A stretch of DNA of 64,000 bases, from contig CAUJHS010000060.1 of the NCBI GenBank assembly GCA_963204915.1, positions 62,001 to 126,000 on the forward strand, in the 5' to 3' direction. The notes under the pieces are model-generated. The model ran no database searches and had not been told where the DNA came from. It was given only the letters and a program-made list of their open reading frames with translations. The position numbers were made by a program, and so were the translations under genes. Numbering within the stretch: position 1 is the stretch's first letter; every line of letters begins with the position of its first letter. This document shows positions 43,886-53,866 of the stretch, piece by piece. The DNA comes from Planctomycetota bacterium. Lineage in GTDB: Bacteria; Planctomycetota; Planctomycetia; Pirellulales; Pirellulaceae.

Positions 43886-46648
43886 ATGCGTTTTGGTTTG
43901 TTTTCGGGTCTTGCGCTGCGGACGCTGGCCGCGGCCGCCTCGCTTTGGACCTGTGCGACGGCGTTTGCGTCCGATACCGCCTTGACGCATCCGGTGGTTC
44001 CCGGATTTGAGCGATTCTTTGCGAACTCGGCGGCCGACCGCGTGCTGGGCGGGCGGCTGCTCTTGGGCGAGTTGAACTGTGTGGCGTGTCATGCGTTAGA
44101 GCATGACGCCGAGAAAGCGGCGATCTCCGTCAAACAGGCGCCCGTGCTCGACAACGTCGGCCAGCGCGTGCGTCCTGAATACTTGCGCGCGTTCCTCACG
44201 GCGCCGCGGACGGTGAAGCCGGGAACCACCATGCCCGATTTGCTGGCCGGAGTTTCGGCCTCGAAGAAAAAGCAGCACGTTGAAGCGCTCGTACATTTCC
44301 TCGCTTCCACGGGCACAACGCGCGATCTGGCGGTATTGGAGCAAGCGGTCCAGCGCGGCGAGGCGTTGTTTCATCAAGTGGGCTGCGTGGCGTGCCATCA
44401 ACCGCGGCGCGGCGAGACGCGGCCGTTGGCCACGTCGGTTCCGCTGGGCGACTTGTCGCAAAAGTATACGCTTCCTGCGCTTGCGGCGTTTTTACAGGAC
44501 CCGTTGCATGTGCGCCCTGCGGGACGAATGCCAAACTTGAATTTGACGGAAATCGAAGCGCGCGACGTCGCGTCGTTTCTCCTGCGCGACTTGGAAGTTC
44601 CCGGCAACATTAACTTTGCCTACTACGAAGGCGCCTGGGACAAACTTCCCGACTTTTCCCAACTCCAACCGCAAGCCACGGGTACGGCGCCTGGCCTGGA
44701 TGTGGGGGTCGCACGACGGCGCGACCAGTTCGCCTTGCGTTTCGAAGCCGTGCTGACGGTCGAACAGCCGGGACAACATCGCTTTTTTCTCAGCTCGGAC
44801 GACGGCTCACAGCTTTGGATCGATGGTCAATTGGTGATCGACAATGACGGCATTCACGCCACGACCGAGAAGGACGCCAAAGTTCAACTTACGGCCGGCC
44901 CGCATGCCGTGCGCGTCGACTACTTCGAACAAGGCGGCGAAGAGACCTTGAAGGTAGAGTACCAAGGGCCGGGCGTTTCGCTGCGTCCGTTAGATTACGC
45001 ACTGACGCGCGAAGCCGGCCAGACGCCTGCGAGCGATCGAGGTTGTCGTGTCGATCCTGCCCTCGTCCAACAAGGACGCCAGTTGTTTTCGTCGCTCGGT
45101 TGTGCTTCATGCCATGCCATGAAATCGGAAGGCGACACGGTGAAAACCGAACTGGCCGCCTTGGCGTTGAAGCAATTGGACGCGGAGAAGGGGTGTCTGG
45201 CCGTAACGCCGCAAACCGCCGCCCCGCACTTTGCGCTCAGTTCGCAGCAACGGTTATTTCTGGGCGCTGCGGTGGAGGCCGCCAAACAGGGGCCCTTCGA
45301 GCCGCTGTCGGGGCGCGCGGCGGTCGCGCACACGTTAACTACGTTCAATTGTTACGCCTGTCACGAGCGCGACCGCGTTGGCGGTGTGGAGAGTGAACGC
45401 AACGCCTTCTTCGCCACGACCATTCAGGAAATGGGCGACGAGGGGCGCATTCCGCCGCACCTGACCCATGTGGGCGACAAGCTCCAGCCGCAATGGATGC
45501 AGAGGGTGTTCGCTCAGGGCGCCAAAGATCGGCCTTACCTGCTGGCGCGCATGCCGAAGTTCGGACAGGAAAACCTGGGAGATTTGGCTTCGCTCCTGAA
45601 AACGCTGGACGATCAGCCCTCGGACCCGCTTCCCGCAACGAACCAACCCCCGCGGCGGCTCAAGAACGCGGGACATCGCCTGGTGGGCGATCAGGGGCTC
45701 TCGTGCATCAAATGCCATACCTTTGGAGAGCTTGGCTCGACGGGAATTCAAGCGATCAGCCTGACGACCATGCACCAGCGGCTCAACGAAGATTGGTTTC
45801 ATCGTTATATGCTCAATCCGGCGGCCATGCGGCCCGGCACGCGCATGCCGGCGCCGTGGCCCGACGGCGTAAGCCTTTTACCCGGTATCTTGGACGGCGA
45901 TGCGCGCCAGCAGATTCACGCCGTATGGATGTTTCTTGCCGACGGTCCGCAAGCGGCGGTCCCGCGCGGTCTGACGCAAGGGGCCATGGAGTTGGTGGCC
46001 GAAGATCGCCCGATCGTTTATCGCAATTTCATCGAGGGGGCCGGCTCTAGCGCCATCGCCGTGGGATTCCCCGAAAAGGCGAACCTGGCGTTTGACCCCC
46101 ACGGCCTGCGACTGGCGCTGTTGTGGCAAGGCGCGTTCATGGACGCTTCGCGCCATTGGACCAGTCGCGGCTCGGGGTTCCAACCGCCGCTGGGGCGCAA
46201 TGTGCTGAAGTTACCCGACGGCGCGCCGCTGGCCCGTTTGGCGTCGCCTGACGAGTCTTGGCCCGACACGCCCGCGAAAGAACCCGTGGGTGTGTTCCGC
46301 GGCTACCGTCTGGATGAGAAGGGCCGCCCCACCTTCCTTTACGACTGCGCAAACGCTCGTGTCGAAGATACGCCCGTGGCGGTCGAGACCGAAGAAGATC
46401 CGAGGATTCGCCGCACGTATCGCATCGAAGCCAACTCTGGCGAGGGGGCGCTGTACCTGCGGGCCGCCACGGCGGGGTCGATCACGCGCGACGGCGACTG
46501 GTACCTCATCGACAAAGACTGGCGCATGCGGCTGGTCAGCGATCGCGGGGAACCGGTGGTGCGTAGCCACAACGGCCGGCAGGAACTCCTGTTGCCCTTG
46601 GAATCGGCCGACGGAGTAACGACGATCACGCAAGAGTACGTATGGTGA
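43886..46648 (+). CDS. Five-haem c-type cytochrome with PA14-like domain
   Basis: 920 residues from the ATG at 43886 (GGAG upstream). A signal peptide (FGLFSGLALRTLAAAASL) ends near residue 28. Five CxxCH haem sites are visible in order: NCVACHALEH, GCVACHQPRRG, GCASCHAMKSEG, NCYACHERDRVGG and SCIKCHTFGELG. Between the second and third is a PA14-like domain (about 270-375 of this protein) with FALRFEAVLTVEQPGQHRFF, LSSDDGSQLWIDGQLV, and VRVDYFEQGGEETLKV. PA14 domains bind glycans. Planctomycetes carry many such cytochromes, thought to pass electrons from sugar oxidation in the periplasm. It sits 51 bases before a beta-propeller gene that is probably its partner. Confidence 0.92.
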   Translation: MRFGLFSGLALRTLAAAASLWTCATAFASDTALTHPVVPGFERFFANSAADRVLGGRLLLGELNCVACHALEHDAEKAAISVKQAPVLDNVGQRVRPEYLRAFLTAPRTVKPGTTMPDLLAGVSASKKKQHVEALVHFLASTGTTRDLAVLEQAVQRGEALFHQVGCVACHQPRRGETRPLATSVPLGDLSQKYTLPALAAFLQDPLHVRPAGRMPNLNLTEIEARDVASFLLRDLEVPGNINFAYYEGAWDKLPDFSQLQPQATGTAPGLDVGVARRRDQFALRFEAVLTVEQPGQHRFFLSSDDGSQLWIDGQLVIDNDGIHATTEKDAKVQLTAGPHAVRVDYFEQGGEETLKVEYQGPGVSLRPLDYALTREAGQTPASDRGCRVDPALVQQGRQLFSSLGCASCHAMKSEGDTVKTELAALALKQLDAEKGCLAVTPQTAAPHFALSSQQRLFLGAAVEAAKQGPFEPLSGRAAVAHTLTTFNCYACHERDRVGGVESERNAFFATTIQEMGDEGRIPPHLTHVGDKLQPQWMQRVFAQGAKDRPYLLARMPKFGQENLGDLASLLKTLDDQPSDPLPATNQPPRRLKNAGHRLVGDQGLSCIKCHTFGELGSTGIQAISLTTMHQRLNEDWFHRYMLNPAAMRPGTRMPAPWPDGVSLLPGILDGDARQQIHAVWMFLADGPQAAVPRGLTQGAMELVAEDRPIVYRNFIEGAGSSAIAVGFPEKANLAFDPHGLRLALLWQGAFMDASRHWTSRGSGFQPPLGRNVLKLPDGAPLARLASPDESWPDTPAKEPVGVFRGYRLDEKGRPTFLYDCANARVEDTPVAVETEEDPRIRRTYRIEANSGEGALYLRAATAGSITRDGDWYLIDKDWRMRLVSDRGEPVVRSHNGRQELLLPLESADGVTTITQEYVW

Positions 46649-46699
46649 TGTTGCCGAACTTGCCGCCAGTTAACGAATTTGACCCCCAGGGGATGATCT

Positions 46700-48178
46700 A
46701 TGTTTCGCAAGCTTGTTGTTTCGTTGCTCGTTTTGGCGTCCTTGGCCACAAATGGCTCGCCGTCGATCGCCCAAGATTCGCCAAAGGAAGCGGATTATTA
46801 CGCCATTACGTCGCTGCCCATTCCCGACGGCGTGGTGCTAGAGCCGGGTGGTTTGACGCTCCTGCCCGAGGGGCAGCTCGCGGCGTGCTCCCGGCGCGGC
46901 GACATTTACCTCGTTTCCAACCCGTTGGGAAAGCCGGAGGAGATGAAGTTCTCGCTGTTTGCCTCGGGGTTGCATGAACCGCTGGGGCTGACCCATCGCG
47001 ACGGCTGGCTGTACGCCACGCAACGCGGCGAAGTCACCCGGCTGAAAGATGTGAACCAAGACGGCCGAGCCGACGTGTTTGAAACCTTCGCCAATGGCTG
47101 GGGACTCAGCGGAGACTATCACGAATACGCTTTTGGCTCCGATTTTGACCCGGACGGAAATCTCTGGGTGGTGCTGTGTTTGACCGGCTCCTTCTCCAGC
47201 GAAGTCAAGTATCGCGGCTGGTGCTTGCGCATCACCCCAGAGGGGCGGGTCTTGCCGACATGCAGCGGGTTGCGCTCGCCCGGCGGCGTGGGCATGAACG
47301 CCGCGGGGGACATGTTCTACACCGACAATCAAGGTCCTTGGAATGGCGCGTGCAGCCTGAAACATTTGAAGCCGGGCAAGTTTGTCGGTCATCCTGGCGG
47401 CAACCGTTGGTACGAAGCGACCGACGCCTTGGGTCCGCGCCCCGCCGATCCGCAATCGGGCAGCCGCATGATGACCGAAGCGAAAAAGATTTCGCAACTC
47501 GAACCGCCGGCGGTGTATTTTCCCTATCAGAAAATGGGGCAATCGGCGGCAGGCATTGCCTGCGACACAACCGGCGGCAAGTTCGGCGTGTTTCAAAACC
47601 AGTTATTCGTCGGCGATCAAACGCACAGCACGGTCATGCGCGTGTACTTGGAGCAGGTGCAAGGCCATTACCAAGGGGCCTGCTTCCCGTTTCGGCAGGG
47701 GTTTAGCTCGGGCGCCGTGGCGCTTCACATGACTCCGCAAGGTTCGCTGTTTGTCGGCTGCACCGGCCGTGGTTGGGGATCGCGCGGAGGGAAAGAATAC
47801 GCCCTGGAGCGCCTCGACTGGACAGGCCAAACTCCGTTCGAAGTTCACGAGATGCGCGCCCGTCCCGACGGTTTTGAACTGACGTTCACACAACCGGTTG
47901 ATCCGCAAACGGCGGCGGAGGTGAAATCTTACGAGCTAAGCACGTACACGTACATTTACCAGGCGAACTACGGCAGCCCCGAGGTGGACGGAACCAAGCC
48001 GATGATTGTGAAAGCCGAAGTCGCCCCCGACCACCGCAGGGTACGAATCACCGTCGATCGGCTCCAGCCAGGCCACGTGCACGAGTTGCATTTGAACGGC
48101 GTTCGCTCGGCCGAAGGCTTACCGCTGCTGCACAAAGAAGCGTATTACACGCTGAACTACCTGCCGGCGGCTTCCTGA
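46700..48178 (+). CDS. Exported beta-propeller protein (PVC-type membrane-bound dehydrogenase-like)
   Basis: 492 residues. The ATG at 46700 follows AGGGGA seven bases upstream. A signal peptide ([20 protein letters not shown]) is followed by a six-bladed propeller plan of repeated strands: [85 protein letters not shown] and [19 protein letters not shown]. The VNQDGRAD segment is the calcium- or cofactor-linked turn common to this family. The last 90 residues are a small Ig-like part. These proteins usually go with PA14/cytochrome genes such as the one upstream, forming a periplasmic sugar- or alcohol-oxidising unit. The substrate is unproven. Confidence 0.85.
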   Translation: MFRKLVVSLLVLASLATNGSPSIAQDSPKEADYYAITSLPIPDGVVLEPGGLTLLPEGQLAACSRRGDIYLVSNPLGKPEEMKFSLFASGLHEPLGLTHRDGWLYATQRGEVTRLKDVNQDGRADVFETFANGWGLSGDYHEYAFGSDFDPDGNLWVVLCLTGSFSSEVKYRGWCLRITPEGRVLPTCSGLRSPGGVGMNAAGDMFYTDNQGPWNGACSLKHLKPGKFVGHPGGNRWYEATDALGPRPADPQSGSRMMTEAKKISQLEPPAVYFPYQKMGQSAAGIACDTTGGKFGVFQNQLFVGDQTHSTVMRVYLEQVQGHYQGACFPFRQGFSSGAVALHMTPQGSLFVGCTGRGWGSRGGKEYALERLDWTGQTPFEVHEMRARPDGFELTFTQPVDPQTAAEVKSYELSTYTYIYQANYGSPEVDGTKPMIVKAEVAPDHRRVRITVDRLQPGHVHELHLNGVRSAEGLPLLHKEAYYTLNYLPAAS

Positions 48179-48230
48179 TTCGGCTTCGCGCAGGCAAGTC
48201 GTCTTTCTTCGATAGGCTCGACCGCCGACT

Positions 48231-48258
48231 AGGCGCTGCAAAACGGGCAACGCCTTTT
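48231..48258 (+). terminator. Intrinsic terminator after the beta-propeller gene
   Basis: AGGCG and CGCCT form the outer stem and TGC/GCA an inner one around AAAACGG, followed by TTTG on the plus strand. It lies about 50 bases past the stop at 48178 and before the convergent wbpA-like gene, so it probably ends the cytochrome/propeller transcript. Confidence 0.65.
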
Positions 48259-48283
48259 GTCATTCGCGGGCGTGCGGCGGGCG

Positions 48284-49630
48284 TTACGCCTTATGAACCT
48301 TGTGGCGGCCGCTCACGACGTTCTTCGTCGCATTGCGGGTGTCGACCACCAGCGGCGCGTAACGCACCACCAGGTCCCAATCATACGCCGAGTGATCCGT
48401 CGCGATCAGCACGCAGTCTTGCGCCGCCAGATATTCCGGCGTGAGTGGTTCGCTCGCCAGTCGGGGTACGTCAAAATGCCGCATCGTCGGAAGCACCGGT
48501 ACGTGCGGATCGTTGTAACTAAGAATCGCGCCGCGCTCCTGGAGTAGCTCCATCAGTTTGAACGACGGGCTTTCTCGCGGATCATCCACGTCTTTCTTAT
48601 AGGCCACTCCCAAGATGGCGATGCGACTGCTGCGCACCGCCTTGCCCACGGTGTTTAGCGCGTCGGTTACTTTCGCCACCACGTAATGGGGCATGTGCGT
48701 GTTCACCTCGCCGGCAAGTTCAATGAAGCGCGTGCTCATTTCATGTTTGCGGGCGAGCCAGCTCAGGTAGAACGGATCGATGGGAATGCAGTGCCCGCCT
48801 AAACCCGGACCGGGATAAAAAGCCGTGAAACCGAAGGGCTTGGTTTTGGCGGCTTCAATCACCTCCCACACATCGATGCCCATGCGATCGAACAGCACTT
48901 TCAGTTCGTTCACCAGGGCGATGTTCACACAACGGTACGTGTTCTCCAGGATTTTGCAGGCCTCGGCCACTTCACAACTGGAAACCGGCACCGTGCGCAC
49001 CACGGCGTTGGAGTAGAGCGCAGAAGCCAGTTCGAGGCTCGTCTCGTTCACGCCGCCGACCACCTTGGGAATGGTATGGGCGGTGAAGTTCGGATTGCCC
49101 GGATCTTCACGTTCGGGGCTAAAGGCCAGGAAGAAATCTTTACCCGCCACGAGCCCGGTTTTCTCCAAGATCGGCTTGAGCACGTCGCGCGTGGTGCCGG
49201 GGTAGGTGGTGCTTTCCAGCACGACGAGTTGTCCCGGACGCAGCGCCGCGGCGATTTGCCGGGCGGTGTTCTCGATGCAGGAAAGATCGGGATCGCGGCT
49301 TTCGTTCAGGGGCGTGGGAACGCAAATCAGCAGGGCATCGGGTTCACCCAAACGATCCATGCAGGCCGTGGGAGTGAAACGTTCGTCGCGCACCGATTGG
49401 CCAATCCACGGCGAGGGAATATGGGCGATGTAGCTTTCGCCCCGGCACAACCGCTCGACTTTGCTTTCGTCCAAGTCGAAGCCCATGGTCGTGTAACCGG
49501 CTTCGACAAACGCCTTGATAAGGGGCAGTCCAACGTAGCCTAGCCCGATCACGCCCACCTTGGCGGTCTTGTGTTCAATCGCGTTACGCAGTGTTTGAGC
49601 CAAATCTGCAACGACAGCCGTAGCGCCCAT
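48284..49630 (-). CDS. wbpA: UDP-N-acetyl-D-glucosamine 6-dehydrogenase (WbpA-type)
   Basis: 448 residues from the ATG at 49630 with GAGGAG ahead. The NAD-binding Rossmann motif is VGVIGLGYVGLPL (GxGxxG), the central motif is NTYRCVNIALVNEL, and the catalytic Cys is C281 in GGHCIPIDPFYLSW. It oxidises the C6 hydroxyl of UDP-GlcNAc twice to give UDP-GlcNAcA, the first step of the 2,3-diacetamido-uronate pathway. Its wbpB, wbpE and wbpD partners lie 3.5-8 kb to the right on the other strand. The GGHCIPIDP form fits WbpA and TviB more than plain UDP-glucose dehydrogenases. It is transcribed leftward, away from the rest of the cluster. Confidence 0.9.
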   Translation of the reverse strand: MGATAVVADLAQTLRNAIEHKTAKVGVIGLGYVGLPLIKAFVEAGYTTMGFDLDESKVERLCRGESYIAHIPSPWIGQSVRDERFTPTACMDRLGEPDALLICVPTPLNESRDPDLSCIENTARQIAAALRPGQLVVLESTTYPGTTRDVLKPILEKTGLVAGKDFFLAFSPEREDPGNPNFTAHTIPKVVGGVNETSLELASALYSNAVVRTVPVSSCEVAEACKILENTYRCVNIALVNELKVLFDRMGIDVWEVIEAAKTKPFGFTAFYPGPGLGGHCIPIDPFYLSWLARKHEMSTRFIELAGEVNTHMPHYVVAKVTDALNTVGKAVRSSRIAILGVAYKKDVDDPRESPSFKLMELLQERGAILSYNDPHVPVLPTMRHFDVPRLASEPLTPEYLAAQDCVLIATDHSAYDWDLVVRYAPLVVDTRNATKNVVSGRHKVHKA

Positions 49631-49942
49631 AGGGGGGAAACTCCTCATGAGGTAAAACGTCCGCGAAGTGCGACGAGGTTTTGCTTGGAACCATCGACAA
49701 GCCCGCGCGCGGGGGGAATATAGCCGTTATCTTCGGCCGCTGGTATGGCAAACTTTGGCGATTGCGCCGATTGGCGGGATGGTGCAAGATCGTTCAAGAA
49801 AACTGACCTTGAACCCGATTTCCTTCGTGGCGTATATTCCGCCCCCTCATCACAGCGGGGCGCTGTTGGTGGGGTGGCGCCTTCTTTTCGCGGCGTGGGG
49901 CACTTCAAACACGCCGGGGCGGTCTGATCGAAGGACGAATGC
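49631..49942. other. Divergent promoter region of the sugar-nucleotide locus
   Basis: 312 bases between wbpA (leftward) and the WbpM-like gene (rightward). It contains the plus-strand promoter at 49809-49838 and a CCCGCGCGCGGG palindrome at 49702-49713, which could be an operator. On the minus strand a TATATT at about 49717-49722 might serve wbpA but has no -35 at a proper distance. Confidence 0.5.
49809..49838 (+). promoter_or_regulatory. Probable sigma-70 promoter of the WbpM-like gene
   Basis: TTGAAC (-35) and TATATT (-10, five of six bases) are separated by 18 bases, about 105 bases ahead of the ATG at 49943. The direction and spacing fit the WbpM-like gene. Confidence 0.5.
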
Positions 49943-51778
49943 ATGTTCGCTCGACTTGCGCTGGTGTTGCCGATCTACTGGATGATCTACGCGGCATGCT
50001 TCGTTTTCGCCTACTTGCTGCGGTTTGATTTCGAAGTTCCCGACCCGCGGGCCGAGGAGTTGCTGGCGGCTTTGCCGTGGGTGATGGTCGTCAAAACTTC
50101 GCTTCTCATGGCGGCGCGCGAATGGCGACGCCGGCACCGGTATACCACCATCGCCGACGTCAAGTCGCTCATGGTGCTGACGTGCGCCGGCTCGGGCATT
50201 CTGCTGTTGCTCAATGCGATTTTAGGCTGGGGCGTGCCTCGCTCGGTCATCTTGATGGACGTGTTGTTGAACATTGTCTCCATTGGGGGGTTGCGTGTGG
50301 GCCTGCGCGTCTGGCATGACGTGGCGCGTTCGGGCCGCGGCCGAAAGCAACAGCGCACCTTGATCTATGGCTGCGATTCGCACGCGCTGGGGCTGTTGCG
50401 TTCTCTGCAGGTCCGCGACTCGGAATTCTTGGTGGTTGGTTTGATTGACACACACGAAGGGATTGCCCCGTCGCTCATCGGCGGTAAGCCGGTGTTCGGC
50501 TCGGATCGCTTGATCGAGGCGGCCCAGACCTTGGGCGCTCAACATGTGCTCATTCCCGGCAGCATCCCCGGACAACAAGTGCGCGATTTGGTGCGCACGC
50601 TGCACGCCGCGGATATCAAGGCGCATGTGATTCCGGCGGTGGGCGAAATCGTGGAAGGCCGGTACAAACTGGCGATTCGCGACGTAACGATCGAAGATCT
50701 CCTGCGGCGCCCTCCTACCAAGCTCGATATGGGCCAGATTTGCGGCTATATCGAGGGCCGACGCGTCCTGGTGACCGGCGGCGCGGGTAGCATTGGGTCC
50801 GAATTATGCCGCCAGGTGCTTTCGTACAAGCCAAAGTCGCTGGTGCTGTTCGATCAATCGGAATACGGCGTGTTCGCGATGGAGCAAGAGATCGTCGCGC
50901 TGAACCTGTCGGACGTAGAAGTTCATTACGTCGTGGGGGATATTCTCGACCGCGAATCGCTGGAAAACCTCATGTTGGAGCATCGGCCGCATGTGGTGTT
51001 TCATGCCGCCGCGTATAAGCACGTGCCCTTGATGGAAGCGAACCCGCGCGAAGCGATTCGGAACAACGTGTTTGGCACGAAGAACGTCGTCGACGCGGCC
51101 GACCAATGCGGGGCAGAAGCCCTGGTGTTGATCTCAACCGACAAAGCCGTACGGCCCACAAGCGTCATGGGGTCGACCAAGCTCATGGCGGAAAAGTACC
51201 TGCAAGCCGTGGCCACGCAGTCGCAGGTTCGACTGGTGACGGTGCGGTTTGGTAATGTGCTGAACTCGATGGGAAGCGTGGTGCCCACGTTTCGTCGGCA
51301 AATCGAGGCGGGCGGCCCGATTACGGTCACGCACCCCGACATGGTGCGCTACTTCATGACGATCCCCGAAGCGGTCCAGTTAGTTCTCCAGGCCGGCGCC
51401 ATTGGACAGTCGGGGGATTTGCTCATCCTCGATATGGGTGATCCCGTTAAGATTGTAGACTTAGCCCGCGATATGATCGAACTCTCGGGTTTGCATTATC
51501 CCGACGACATCGACATCGTATTTACCGGAATGCGTCCCGGCGAAAAGCTTTACGAAGAACTGTTTTACGAATCGGAAATGGGTATCTCGAAGGTTCACGA
51601 GAAAATCTTCCTGGCGCCGCGCAGCGCGGTGAGCCTGATCGAGACGCACCGGCAATTACAGCAACTGGAGGCGGTCTTGGATAAGCCTCCCCAAACCGCG
51701 TCACACACGTTAGGACGCATCGTCGCGTCGCACGTGGCCGCCGATAGCGACATGACGCGAATCAGCAAAGCGGCGTAA
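49943..51778 (+). CDS. WbpM/PglF-like membrane UDP-GlcNAc 4,6-dehydratase
   Basis: 611 residues. Four hydrophobic helices lie in the first 110 residues. A Rossmann-like region at 135-245 (TLIYGCDSHALGLL) precedes the catalytic SDR domain, which starts at about 270 with LVTGGAGSIGSEL. The active motif is STDKAVRPTSVMGSTKLMAEKY, read here as two parts (STDKAVRP and TSVMGSTK): Met replaces the usual SDR Tyr, as in WbpM and PglF, with Lys kept. These inverting or retaining dehydratases give a 4-keto-6-deoxy sugar from UDP-GlcNAc. That product is the precursor for diNAcBac and, in some species, legionaminic acid. AAGGA lies ahead of the ATG. Confidence 0.9.
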   Translation: MFARLALVLPIYWMIYAACFVFAYLLRFDFEVPDPRAEELLAALPWVMVVKTSLLMAAREWRRRHRYTTIADVKSLMVLTCAGSGILLLLNAILGWGVPRSVILMDVLLNIVSIGGLRVGLRVWHDVARSGRGRKQQRTLIYGCDSHALGLLRSLQVRDSEFLVVGLIDTHEGIAPSLIGGKPVFGSDRLIEAAQTLGAQHVLIPGSIPGQQVRDLVRTLHAADIKAHVIPAVGEIVEGRYKLAIRDVTIEDLLRRPPTKLDMGQICGYIEGRRVLVTGGAGSIGSELCRQVLSYKPKSLVLFDQSEYGVFAMEQEIVALNLSDVEVHYVVGDILDRESLENLMLEHRPHVVFHAAAYKHVPLMEANPREAIRNNVFGTKNVVDAADQCGAEALVLISTDKAVRPTSVMGSTKLMAEKYLQAVATQSQVRLVTVRFGNVLNSMGSVVPTFRRQIEAGGPITVTHPDMVRYFMTIPEAVQLVLQAGAIGQSGDLLILDMGDPVKIVDLARDMIELSGLHYPDDIDIVFTGMRPGEKLYEELFYESEMGISKVHEKIFLAPRSAVSLIETHRQLQQLEAVLDKPPQTASHTLGRIVASHVAADSDMTRISKAA

Positions 51779-51796
51779 TTGCGGCGTTCGCGGGCC

Positions 51797-52807
51797 TTAG
51801 ACCCCGTAGTACGACCGATACCATTCCACGAACTTACTCACGCCAGTCTCTAGAGGGGTGTTGGGGGAGAAGCCGACATCTTGCATCAGGTCGTTCACGT
51901 CGGCGCAGGTCTCGGGCACGTCGCCTGGCTGCATGGGCAGAAACGTCTTCTTCGCCTCTTTACCCAAGGCGCCTTCGATGATTTCGATCATGCGTAGCAG
52001 CCCGACTGGCTGATGATTGCCGATGTTGTAGATCCGGTAGGGCGCGTTGCTTGTGCCGGGGTCCGGGTGGGAAGCCGACCACGCTGGCGAGGGCTGCGCC
52101 ACATGGTCCGCCACACGAATAACTCCTTCCACGATGTCGTCAACGTAGGTGAAGTCCCGCCGCATTTGGCCAAAATTGAAGATGTTGATCGGCTTGTCTT
52201 CGAGAATCGCCTTAGTGAACAAGAACATGGCCATGTCGGGTCGGCCCCACGGTCCATACACGGTGAAGAACCGCAAACCCGTGGTCGGCAATTGGTACAA
52301 CTGGCTGTAAGTATGCGCCATCAATTCATTGGCTTTTTTGGTCGCGGCGTACAGGCTCAGCGGATGATCCACATTGTGGTGGACCGAGTACGGCATTTCG
52401 CGGTTCGCCCCGTAAACGGAACTGGACGAAGCGTAAACCAGGTGCCGTACCTTCGTATGACGGCATCCTTCGAGAATAGTCATAAAGCCGACCAGGTTGC
52501 TGTCCACGTACGCATGGGGGTTTTCCATCGAGTACCGCACCCCCGCTTGGGCCGCCAGGTGAATTACTACCTCGAAGCGTTCCTCGGCGAAGAGTCGCTC
52601 GATCGCGGCTCGGTCGGTCAGATCGGTTCGATGAAACGAGAAGCCGTCTCGGCCGGTTAGCCGAGCCAGCCGGGCTTCTTTCAGCGAAACGTCGTAGTAA
52701 TCGTTGACATTATCCAAACCAACGACGGTTTCACCCCGCTGTAGCAGGGCCTCGCATGTGTGGTAGCCAATGAAGCCAGCAGCGCCGGTAACAAGGTATT
52801 TAGTCAT
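51797..52807 (-). CDS. UDP-glucuronate 4-epimerase-like SDR protein (CapI type)
   Basis: 336 residues from the ATG at 52807. NAD-binding [18 protein letters not shown] starts the protein, followed by the CapI-typical [18 protein letters not shown]. Catalytic S-S-S-S-V-Y-G and Y-A-A-T-K-K (YxxxK) are present, with [16 protein letters not shown] next. It would interconvert UDP-glucuronate and UDP-galacturonate. In this locus the substrate could be a related uronic acid made by the neighbouring enzymes. The gene converges with the WbpM-like gene (19 bases apart) and diverges from wbpD. An upstream TTG-led reading to 52849 is unlikely. Confidence 0.87.
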   Translation of the reverse strand: MTKYLVTGAAGFIGYHTCEALLQRGETVVGLDNVNDYYDVSLKEARLARLTGRDGFSFHRTDLTDRAAIERLFAEERFEVVIHLAAQAGVRYSMENPHAYVDSNLVGFMTILEGCRHTKVRHLVYASSSSVYGANREMPYSVHHNVDHPLSLYAATKKANELMAHTYSQLYQLPTTGLRFFTVYGPWGRPDMAMFLFTKAILEDKPINIFNFGQMRRDFTYVDDIVEGVIRVADHVAQPSPAWSASHPDPGTSNAPYRIYNIGNHQPVGLLRMIEIIEGALGKEAKKTFLPMQPGDVPETCADVNDLMQDVGFSPNTPLETGVSKFVEWYRSYYGV

Positions 52808-53116
52808 TATTTTGGGATTTTGGGTAACCTGGTGCGACGGTGGCGGCAAGCGGACTGAGACAACGCCATTTTATCTTAGGTCGTAGTGCGATGGCCTGAT
52901 TTAACTCTGAGCGCCAAGATCTGGCAATTACGCTTAAATGCCAAGATTTTTCGTTTGCCTGCCTTCCGACAACCTCGCGGCGGCATCCCCAACTTGGAGC
53001 GCGACGCCAACTTCCAGAAATGCAATTGATCCGAGTCGATTGCCGGGCTATACTCCCCGCCCGGTTGTAGGCCGATGGCCGCTCGCGCGTTCTCACTTCA
53101 GCCACCCAAGGCGATG
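52808..53116. other. Divergent promoter region left of wbpD
   Basis: 309 bases. The plus-strand promoter at 53026-53054 serves wbpD. Two copies of GCCAAGAT (52913-52920 and 52940-52947), 27 bases apart, lie in the AT-rich middle, and their direct orientation could be a regulator site. The minus-strand promoter of the epimerase is not obvious. Confidence 0.5.
53026..53054 (+). promoter_or_regulatory. Sigma-70 promoter of the wbpD-wbpE-wbpB genes
   Basis: TTGATC (-35) and TATACT (-10) are spaced by exactly 17 bases, about 60 bases before the wbpD start. Four and five bases match the consensus. It is the best sigma-70 match I found in the window. Confidence 0.6.
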
Positions 53117-53716
53117 ATGCCCGACTACTTCGTTCATGAATCGTCCTATGTGGACGACGGCGTCGAAATTGGCGCCGACACCCGGATTTGGCACTTTTGC
53201 CACGTCATGACCGGTTCACGTATCGGGCGGTCGTGCCGCATCGGGCAAAACGTAGTCATTGGACCGCGGGCCAGTGTGGGCGACAATGTGAAAATCCAGA
53301 ATAACGTGTCGATCTACGAAGGCGTAACGCTTGAGGACGACGTGTTTTGCGGCCCGTCGATGGTGTTTACCAATGTTTTGACGCCTCGGAGCGCCTTCCC
53401 GCGCAACAGCGCCGAGGATTTTGCTCCCACGCGCGTGCGGCGGGGCGCCAGCATCGGAGCAAACGCCACGGTGGTTTGCGGCGTCACGATCGGTCGCCAT
53501 GCGTTGGTTGGGGCCGGGGCGGTCGTCACCAAAGACGTTCCCGACCACGCCGTGGTGTATGGCAATCCGGCGCGGCTGCGCGGCTGGGCCTGCGAGTGCG
53601 GCGTGGTGCTCCAGGTGAAACAAGGCGCCGCGATTTGCGACGATTGCGGACGGCGGTATCGTCAGGAGTCGCCGCAAAAATTGTCGCGCAGCGACAGCGA
53701 CCAAAAGGCGGCTTGA
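53117..53716 (+). CDS. wbpD: UDP-2-acetamido-3-amino-2,3-dideoxy-glucuronate N-acetyltransferase (WbpD-type) with zinc-ribbon tail
   Basis: 199 residues from the ATG at 53117 (AAGG five bases upstream; 53114 is an alternative). Left-handed beta-helix hexapeptide repeats run from about residue 10 to 150 ([28 protein letters not shown], and [14 protein letters not shown]). The loop [15 protein letters not shown] is that of WbpD/WlbB. A C-terminal Cys-rich tail ([19 protein letters not shown]) has four Cys spaced as a small zinc ribbon, which some WbpD homologues carry. It acetylates the 3-amino group using acetyl-CoA. It stands first in the rightward run wbpD-wbpE-wbpB and has its own promoter. 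Confidence 0.88.
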   Translation: MPDYFVHESSYVDDGVEIGADTRIWHFCHVMTGSRIGRSCRIGQNVVIGPRASVGDNVKIQNNVSIYEGVTLEDDVFCGPSMVFTNVLTPRSAFPRNSAEDFAPTRVRRGASIGANATVVCGVTIGRHALVGAGAVVTKDVPDHAVVYGNPARLRGWACECGVVLQVKQGAAICDDCGRRYRQESPQKLSRSDSDQKAA

Positions 53717-53866
53717 AAGGACATGCCCCCGCGCAAGGGAGTTGGCGCTCTGCGGGCCGTCTCCCGAAAACGTTAAACGACGGTCCACGGCGCGCGGAGC
53801 GCGTCGCCAATATTCACAACTCGCCCAGCGAGTAACCCACGTTGATTTTGCAGGGACGCAAAAACG

